64,000 nucleotides of DNA. Origin: Sclerodactyla briareus (lineage: Eukaryota; Echinodermata; Holothuroidea; Dendrochirotida; Sclerodactylidae). Under the pieces are notes generated by a model. The model made no database searches and was not told the origin of the DNA. It saw only the letters and a list, made by a program, of their open reading frames with translations. Where the stretch lies: NCBI GenBank assembly GCA_026419785.1, contig JAODTK010005667.1, positions 248,001-312,000 of the forward strand. Direction: 5' to 3'. Made by a program: the position numbers and the translations under genes. Within the stretch, counting starts at the first letter, position 1. Each line of letters starts with the position of its first letter. Positions 57,150 to 64,000 of this stretch are shown here, in pieces.

Positions 57150-57890
57150 TGTAACAGACGATAACTTCGCCCCCACCTGAATGGATGAAGCTCATACTTT
57201 GTATGTGTGGTTTCTCCATGCATATAATGAACCCTATTGCTTTGGGGTCAGGTCAGATGTCCACATAGGTCAAAGTCTGGAAACCTTGTAAACATGCTCC
57301 AGAATGATGGTTTGATCAAGTCGATACTTGGTGTATAGCTTTCTTATGGGGAGTACAGGAAACCCTATTGTTTTTGGTTCGGGTCAGGTGAATTTTGGTC
57401 AAGAATAGAAAATTTGTGAAAAGTCATATTTTGAACCAATTTTGCTTGTAAACACATAACGCAACCCCAAGTGGATGGATGGAGCTCCAACTTGGTATGT
57501 GTGTTCCCCATGCTGATAATGACCCTAACTGGGTTTGGGGTCAGTTCAGAGGTCACAAAGGTCAGTCTGAAAACCCTGTAAACCGAAAAGTCCAAAATGG
57601 TTTGGTCTATAGGTTGAGATTTTGTGTGTAGCTTTTCTTATGAGAGTTACAGTAACTCTATTGTTTTTTGTTCAGTTTGGGAGGTGGATTTTTGGTCAAA
57701 AATATAAAATTTGTGAAACAGTAAATATCGGGAAGGTGGCCAATGCTGACCCATGATGAGTACATCCCATTGTTTTTGGTCGGTCAGAGTTCAGAGGCTG
57801 AAAACCTTGAAATTTAGTGTGTAGCTTCCTTATCAGAGTATAGGAGCCCTATTGGTTGGTTGGGAAAAGTGGGAAATTTGTCCAACGTTC
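57150..57890. repeat. ATGGATGAAGCTCATA repeat family, tandem series (about three units)
   Basis: Units start with ATAACTTCGCCCCCACCTGA / ATAACGCAACCCCAAGTGGA and ATGGATG(A/G)AGCTC, at 57161 and 57456, a step of about 295 bp; a third diverged unit starts near 57740. Each has CTATTG(T)TTTTGG, GTCAGGTCAGATGTCCA / GTCAGTTCAGAGGTCACAAA, a TTTGATCAAGTCGATACTTGG-like line and TTTTGGTCAAGAATAGAAAA. Position 57550-57564 is AGGTCACAAAGGTCA. Confidence 0.7.
57550..57564 (+). promoter_or_regulatory. AGGTCA direct repeat, 3-base spacer (nuclear-receptor-like half sites)
   Basis: AGGTCA-CAA-AGGTCA, two perfect half-sites in the arrangement bound by some nuclear receptors. It lies inside a repeat unit. Whether any receptor uses it is unknown. 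Confidence 0.3.
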
Positions 57891-58029
57891 CCATAATGAG
57901 CTGGTGCAACTCCCCATTTGTCCTTGTGTCTGGCTATAGGTGTCAAAGAGTCAAGGAATCACTAAGTCTTATGGCTTTCTGGTTGTATTTCCTTCCATGT
58001 ACAACTGTTTGTGAACAGTTCCTGGTGGG

Positions 58030-58410
58030 CAGGTCCAATAGATAATGTGCCTTGTATTCAGCTTGATGCATCATTAGTTGTTTGGGTTTCCATGTACCAC
58101 TGGTTTTGAACCGGCTGTATGGTGAAAGTTACCAGTCTTTATGTGTCTTGTGTTCCAGCTTACAAACAGGTGGCAATTTTCATTAGTTAATGGTCTCGTA
58201 TCCCAGCTTGATAATATCAGTTTTTTGTGTTTTCCATGTACAAGACACCAGTCACTGGTGGAACTATCAGCAGTTGATGTGTCTTGGTTTTCCGCTTGAT
58301 AATACCAGTTTTTGGGTCTCCATGTAACAACTGGTTGTGAAACAGTTCACTGGTGGAAGCTATCAGCATTGATGTTCTTTTGTATTCCAGCTTGATAATA
58401 TCAAAGCCTT
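58030..58410. repeat. Tandem repeat, ~95-bp units
   Basis: CCAGCTTGATAATATCAG-like phrases recur near 58060, 58157, 58203, 58293 and 58388. Between them are CCATGTAC/CCATGTAACAACTGG, ACTGGTGG and a CAGCA-TTGATGT block followed by TCTTGTATT. Related single phrases occur at 57063 and 59278. Spacing is 90-97 bp with one extra partial unit. Confidence 0.65.
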
Positions 58411-58458
58411 TGAGCTCGAACCAGCTATGCTGTTGAGCTATTGTTCTGCCCATGTCAT

Positions 58459-58491
58459 TCTATCTATCTATCTATATATCTATCTATCCAG
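58459..58491. repeat. (TATC)n microsatellite
   Basis: TCTATCTATCTATCTATATA and following TATC units, about eight with one slip. Confidence 0.9.
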
Positions 58492-61400
58492 TCTGAAAAC
58501 TTTTGCTTTTTGGCCACCAAATGTTTGTACTTCGATGGATCTCAACTTGGTTCACAATGTTCATTGACTGAGGGTCATCTTTGATTACCTGAAGGGTCCC
58601 AAGGTCAAATGGTAATTTTTGGGCACATGGGCCAATAAGTGGAAAACTTCAAAACGCTTTTTCTCCTACAAAAATTTTGGCACAACAGTGCTAATGGTTC
58701 GGTTTTCATAATGATGGCTATCAGCTGTCCCGTCGGGGTTTCCAAGAATTTTTGGTCCAAGGTCCCCTTTGGACCGAGGGCCACATTTTTAGGAAATTCA
58801 CACGATGTGTGTACAGTTCGTGGGGAGAGGGCCAATTGGGGGTGCTCAAGAGATTTAGCTCAGGGAGCCAGGTTGGGTCAAAGTGCCCATTTATTTGAAT
58901 ACTGCGAAATCTTGATCGCCAACCCAAATGGTTAGCCTCAATAAGTCCACTCAAACGATATAAAAGTTGATTACTCTCGAAAGCACCATCTGAAAACTTG
59001 CAAGAGCCTTGAGTGTATCAGAATGATACGGTAGGGCCTTGAGTGGTGCATATTTCACATGTTCGGACAGTTAAATCAGCCAAGTGTGAAACATTGCAAC
59101 GAAAATAATCTGCAACCATAATAATTGGCCTCTTTGTAATTTTAAATATTTGGTACATTGATGAAACAGTTTGGCAAACAGCACTACCATTGGTGCTCTC
59201 TGTTTGTGTTGTGTTGTACAAACTGGTGTGAACAATCAGTCACTCGGTGAAGCATCAGCATTGATTTGTCTTGTATGCCAGCCATGATAATATCAGTTTC
59301 CACTGGTTGGGTTGTTATCAGTAGGTAGTTGGGTCTTTGGTGAATTAGCAAGTGCCAGCCAACCAACCTTGCAAGCCCCTTCGGAACAGCAATCCCAGAC
59401 CCCGAGCCTTTGGAGCATGTGTAACAGTTGGTTCAACCAAATGGGTAACTTGTGGAACATACACAGGGGCCCACAGTCCTGTTCAACCTTGAACAGTGAG
59501 TCCTGAGAAATGTCATCATACAGTCAGGTGTGGCATATGTGTGTGCTAACAACATGCTTGCACCGATGGAGTATATGTACCCCATGATATTTTAGTAAGG
59601 AAAAGATTGAGAAGAAAATGCCCATTAATGACAAATTCTGTGCCCCCCCCCATGTGAAGAGACTCTCAATCAGGATAATCAATGGAATAGTAACATTCAT
59701 AAAAATCCAAGATTAGATAAGTGTGATCCAAACCAATGGATCCATTGCCTCGCAAACACACTGGTAGGATGAGAATGAAACTAGGCGAAACATTTACGTA
59801 CTAGAGTTCGATTAACAATTGCTCAGCATGACTGTTTCAAATTTGTAAAATTTTGAAGATCACTTCATGGATTGCCCAAAGTTCACTAGGTAACGGCATC
59901 TAAGAAATCGCCGTAAGCCTCCAGCTCGTTTCACTTATGCAGAAGGAAAACACTGGTACAGCTCCATCAGGGATGGGCCCTGGTCATCTCACAACTTCTA
60001 TTTACAAGCGGCCCTCGATGCCATCATTTCGGCTGGGCAGGCATAAAATGGGACACTTGAGCGTTTCAGTCCACAGGGACAGATGCGAGTGTGAAGCAAA
60101 TGAAAAAAGAAACCAGGCGATACCAGAAACATGTAATTTACAATAGAATGATTTATATAGCATACTTTTGAACAAATGATGACGGACAACATTATAAATT
60201 GGTGCTCCCTTACGTTCCACTTTTCAATGTCCAATCATGATGAACCAGTGTTTTTTCTTCAATTGCATGTCCGATCACATTAAGTAAACCAGGCTTTAGT
60301 CCGCTAATATGGATATTGCATTCATTTTGGAACGGAAGCTTTGAGATGCAATGATTCAATCAAGATTACCATGCATAACATGCTTCAAAATTTGATCTAC
60401 CAGCTCTAATTAACTAACGCATTGCTCCAAAATCTGAGCTACTCAGCCCTCCACAATCTCATCAGATCACACATCCAAAATTACCCCCAGAGGTTCAAGC
60501 AGTCTCTACAAATTGTTTCTCCTCCAAACTTTTATATTTGACACTTGGATGACGGAAGAAACTTGGCCGTCATTAATGCAACATTAATTACCATGTCTGA
60601 TCACCCTGAAATTGTGGTTCCCTTCAACGTGAACAAGCGACCCACAAACTTACAATTCATTTTGATAGACCAAATATATATTTTTTCAATAAACTAATCC
60701 AATCGTGGTTTGTATCACCAGTCGTTATATAACAAATGTTGAGTTCTACATAATTACTGAAGATTATACACCTCTCATATATTTACCCTCATTACAACTA
60801 GTGTATATCTAGCCTGCTTGCAGTCACTGTATCTGACAGACGAGCTTCCTCCCTACGGAGCTATTCCTCCCTCTTTCCATTGATGATTGACAGGATGGGG
60901 GGGGGGGGGGCCCACAACCTGAATGTACAATGAATGGAGTTACAGGCGCACTTTCTAAGAAAACAGTTCCACTGAGTTATGGAACATTTGAAGGAATTAA
61001 AAAATACATATTGTGGTTTTTATATACCGTCGCCATTACAAATCTGGTGTTTTTATATTATATGTGAAAAGAAAATTTTGCTACTCCGTGAACCCACCAG
61101 CCTGCCCTTTTTTCCTGTATTTGTTACCATTTTGTCATATCAAATTATCAATCATTTTCTCCAAGTTCATGAATAGAACAATTCCTATCAGAAAACCACA
61201 AAACTTTCATGTTACTAGTCACCATTAGCATACTCTCCTGAAGTAAAACTTTTTGCAATCAAATAACCGAGCTGTCTACAGTTGAATAATGACTGATCAT
61301 CAAAGCTTTCATTGATATCAACTGCATGACTGGAGTAGAGGTCAACAGAATGGGGACTGGCGATGCTGCTTGAACCGATCATAAATCTCATAGACATCAA

Positions 61401-62784
61401 CTGTTTACTTCATAGGTAACCATTAAACATTACCTGAGGTCCATGATCATTGTGTAACGCTACATGTGCCGCCAGGAGGGCTGCAGCTTTGACATGCGGA
61501 CTTATAGGGATCACAGTACAAAAATTGTGACATGTTTGTTACAATCAAGGCACATTTGGTTTTGTTAAAAATATTTACACCGGTGTTGAAACACTGGTTA
61601 GTTGTACAAAACCAAAAATTGAAACAAGAGAACGGAGGGATAAATATACAGATAGATCATCAACAATATTCCGTTGATTAAAAAAATTGAGCCCTGATTA
61701 ATGGTACAATGCGCCTTGGATGTATGGTTTACCGTAATATTTCATACATACATGATGTGCTAGTTCTGCCATTCAAGGTTCTTGTAAACTTCTATCAGAG
61801 GACTGTTAGTACCTAGGTCATCCAGGTTGTATGCCGGAAGCAACACGTGCGGTGTGTTCATCTGTGCGAAACAGGGTTCCTACTAGCAGCCCAGCATCAA
61901 CTTGATCAGTCTTTAGCAATGCCTATAAAGAGCAGAAAAAATACCTGATCTCCCTAAAACTGAGAATCAAGATAGACGAAGATCCCAAGTAGGTCAATAT
62001 TAGTTTTAAAGTTATGAAAACAGCTCAGATCGTTAGGTAAAATTATTTTTCGGTAGACGGAAGCATTTGCTGAATATGAAGTGGTGCGCCGAGAGAACAA
62101 GCAGAGGTAGGTCTGCAGGGTACCGTGTTGGACAAGTCATTCTGATCAGTAGTAATATCTGTAACGCGCTTTTTCAGCAGTCTTCGACCTGGAAAAGGGC
62201 TAAATAAGAACAAGATATTATTATTATTTGTTAATAATTTTGGGGAGAAGGAAATCATACATTAGTGTAGGACTAGGCTGTAACAACCTCTTATAAGAAG
62301 TGATCAGACAGGGGTCAATTGAAGTTCTTGTATCGGTTAATTCTCAACTTAGTCATGGCGCTTCCGTACCTAGTTCCTCATGGTTTTATTGCCCCCCTCA
62401 ACCTTGATATTCATGAGAATCATGTGCCGGGGCTCTCTTTAATTACAATCATAGTACACTGCTCCCCCCCATTGTTAGAGTGACAACACCTAGAACAAAA
62501 CTTGAGAGTTTTCACATACAAAAATAGGAACTGCAGCCTATTCGTCAACAATGCCACCAAGCTTTGTCAAATAGTACGAAGAATAGTTTCTTCCAAAATA
62601 AACACCAATGTATCGAGAACTCATCATTTTAAATCATTTTGATGTTACTGAATTATGATGCTCATAACCGAACAACCATTCATTCTTTATACGACAGGAC
62701 AGGATTCTGACGAAAACTTGTCATCGTTTCATGTTTACCATGAATCGACCTGGCAGAGTATGTTGATAGAAATAGAGTTGTTCA
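58492..62784. other. Non-coding stretch, no supported gene
   Basis: Frames of 60-98 codons occur without domain or splice support. The + frame at 59937-60146 and its minus-strand overlaps were considered and left out. A G run occurs at about 60898-60910. No repeat family was delimited here. Confidence 0.35.
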
Positions 62785-63029
62785 ACTTATCTCAGTGTTG
62801 GCGTTAAGGGGAGGGAAAGAGGGATTTCACCTGCTAATTGCTTAAATCCATCCCAAAAAATTACTGTCAAGAGGTATATTCCCCTCACAACATTCTGGGG
62901 TTTGGGGTTGTTTAGTGTTACCTGTGTATGCGAGTCCCTCTTTTCAATTATAAGAATCCCTCTTAAACTAACCAGAGGGAGGGAATTCCCTCCCGGATTG
63001 AAAAGGCTAGCGCCAACACTGACTTATCT
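62785..63029. mobile_element. hAT-type MITE with perfect 8-bp target duplication
   Basis: The element runs 62793-63021 (229 bp). It starts CAGTGTTGGCGTTA and ends TAGCGCCAACACTG, which are inverted to each other over about 14 bp with one mismatch. ACTTATCT lies immediately on both sides (62785-62792 and 63022-63029). An 8-bp duplication with CAGTG-type ends is diagnostic of the hAT superfamily. A 229-bp length with no transposase makes it a MITE; a G/A-rich inner pair (GGGGAGGGAAAGAGG and AGAGGGAGGGAATTCC) is also present. Confidence 0.85.
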
Positions 63030-64000
63030 TCAACTGATTGCAAGCATTGAAAAGCGGATTAGATGCTGCCATAGCAATTGCGCCCTATATATTGTATCGA
63101 TCGACTATAACTTGGTAGGAGATTCAAATTTCCTCAATAACCTAATATTAGGTATCAGAACACTATGACTTCAGAAGATATGTTTTCATGATAATTGTGC
63201 CTTGAAGTTCATGTATGTGCAAGCCTTTGAGAGGAACATAAATATTGAATATTACAAGACAATACAACTTTCTACAGAATAAAGAAGACCTGAACAATAC
63301 AAATCTTCTGATCTAGTCACCAGTGCTAGAAAATACTTTCGCTATTCAAGATAAACCCCTATTTCTGAAAAAAATCTTTGATGGAGTGAATTACACAGAG
63401 TTTATTGAAGTGGTCAGCTGTCGCCAATCGCCCACAGAGATCTGCAGTACAGAATAGATATCTGACAAATAATTGGTCATCGTTTACATTAGATCAGCGA
63501 AATGACTGTCCAATAAAAAAAAAAGTCATATGAGGCATTTGAAGGAACCTTCAACACATCCAACGAGATTACGATCGTGTCGTCGTGTTACTTTTTGCAT
63601 TTCCAACATTTGACTGTCGCAGGAAGGAATCTTGCCCTGTTAATTAACTGAACACCGATTGACAAAACCTTTGGCATGGAATAAAATCTTGGTTATGGCA
63701 TAGCAGTCCATGTGAAGGTACCGGCCTATCTATCAAGTCCAATTGGCAGAGATACCAAATCATTTTGATAACTGAATGAATCAAACAACAACCAGCAGTT
63801 TGCAATTACAGAAAAGATTAGGTCGTGGATACCTTTTCAATCGTTTTTTAGGGTTTTCCCTAATTCAACCTTGAAGCATATTGATACAATAATTGTCCTA
63901 TTTATCTCATTATGTGAGTTTGCCGATGCTAAAATATGATTTCAACAATATACACCTCACAGACAGTAAGAAGGAGCCAATAACTTAGCAGCAAATGATT
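63030..64000. other. Non-coding stretch to the end of the window
   Basis: No exon or repeat was recognised. Confidence 0.4.

Overview
This is a window of animal (metazoan) nuclear DNA dominated by transposons, probably from a marine invertebrate. The evidence is the absence of dense or long open frames, the spliced-exon signals (polypyrimidine-AG acceptors and GTAAG-type donors), LINE, SINE, hAT-like and MITE sequences, and abundant microsatellites. The species cannot be named from the sequence. Many poly-G/poly-C runs and small indels between repeat copies suggest an indel-prone long-read assembly, at least in the left two thirds, so a single frameshift in any one place should not be over-read.

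Layout. From 1 to about 29.8 kb there is no gene I can support. This part holds tandem repeats (1.1-1.6, 19.1-19.8, 27.3-27.6 kb), simple repeats (AAGT, GT, CA), a LINE 3' end near 11.3 kb and a perfect 121-bp direct duplication at 24.8/25.2 kb. From 29.9 to 42.1 kb lies a nested transposon cluster. Its scaffold is a GC-rich element family with inverted GTTTCCATGCACGCGGGCGG-type ends, present in six copies or fragments (A at 3.4-4.2 kb; B to F at 30.2-42.1 kb). An internal (TAA)n tract in copy D was invaded by a degraded 3.6-kb non-LTR retrotransposon of the restriction-like-endonuclease class. Copy F was invaded by an element with TA target duplications. That element was itself invaded by a 2.5-kb hAT-like element with a perfect 8-bp duplication, GAAGCTGG, whose interior is an array of palindrome-bearing ~180-265-bp units. 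A second TIR element (40.6-41.9 kb) interrupts the (TAA)n of the same copy F.

From about 43 kb to the end the sequence is more gene-like. Candidate + strand exons occur at 44352-44402, 45116-45231, 45414-45480, 51012-51176 (with stop) and 55748-55839 (with stop). I do not recognise the product. Between them lie four tRNA-headed SINEs, a LINE 3' end at 54.3 kb, ~150-bp and ~95-bp tandem repeats, a dispersed family carrying AGGTCA direct repeats, and a hAT-type MITE at 62793-63021 with a perfect 8-bp duplication.

The parts do not form a pathway. The main content is an insertion history that can be read in order: GC-ended element, then TA-element, then hAT with satellite, plus a TAA-targeted LINE and one further TIR element.
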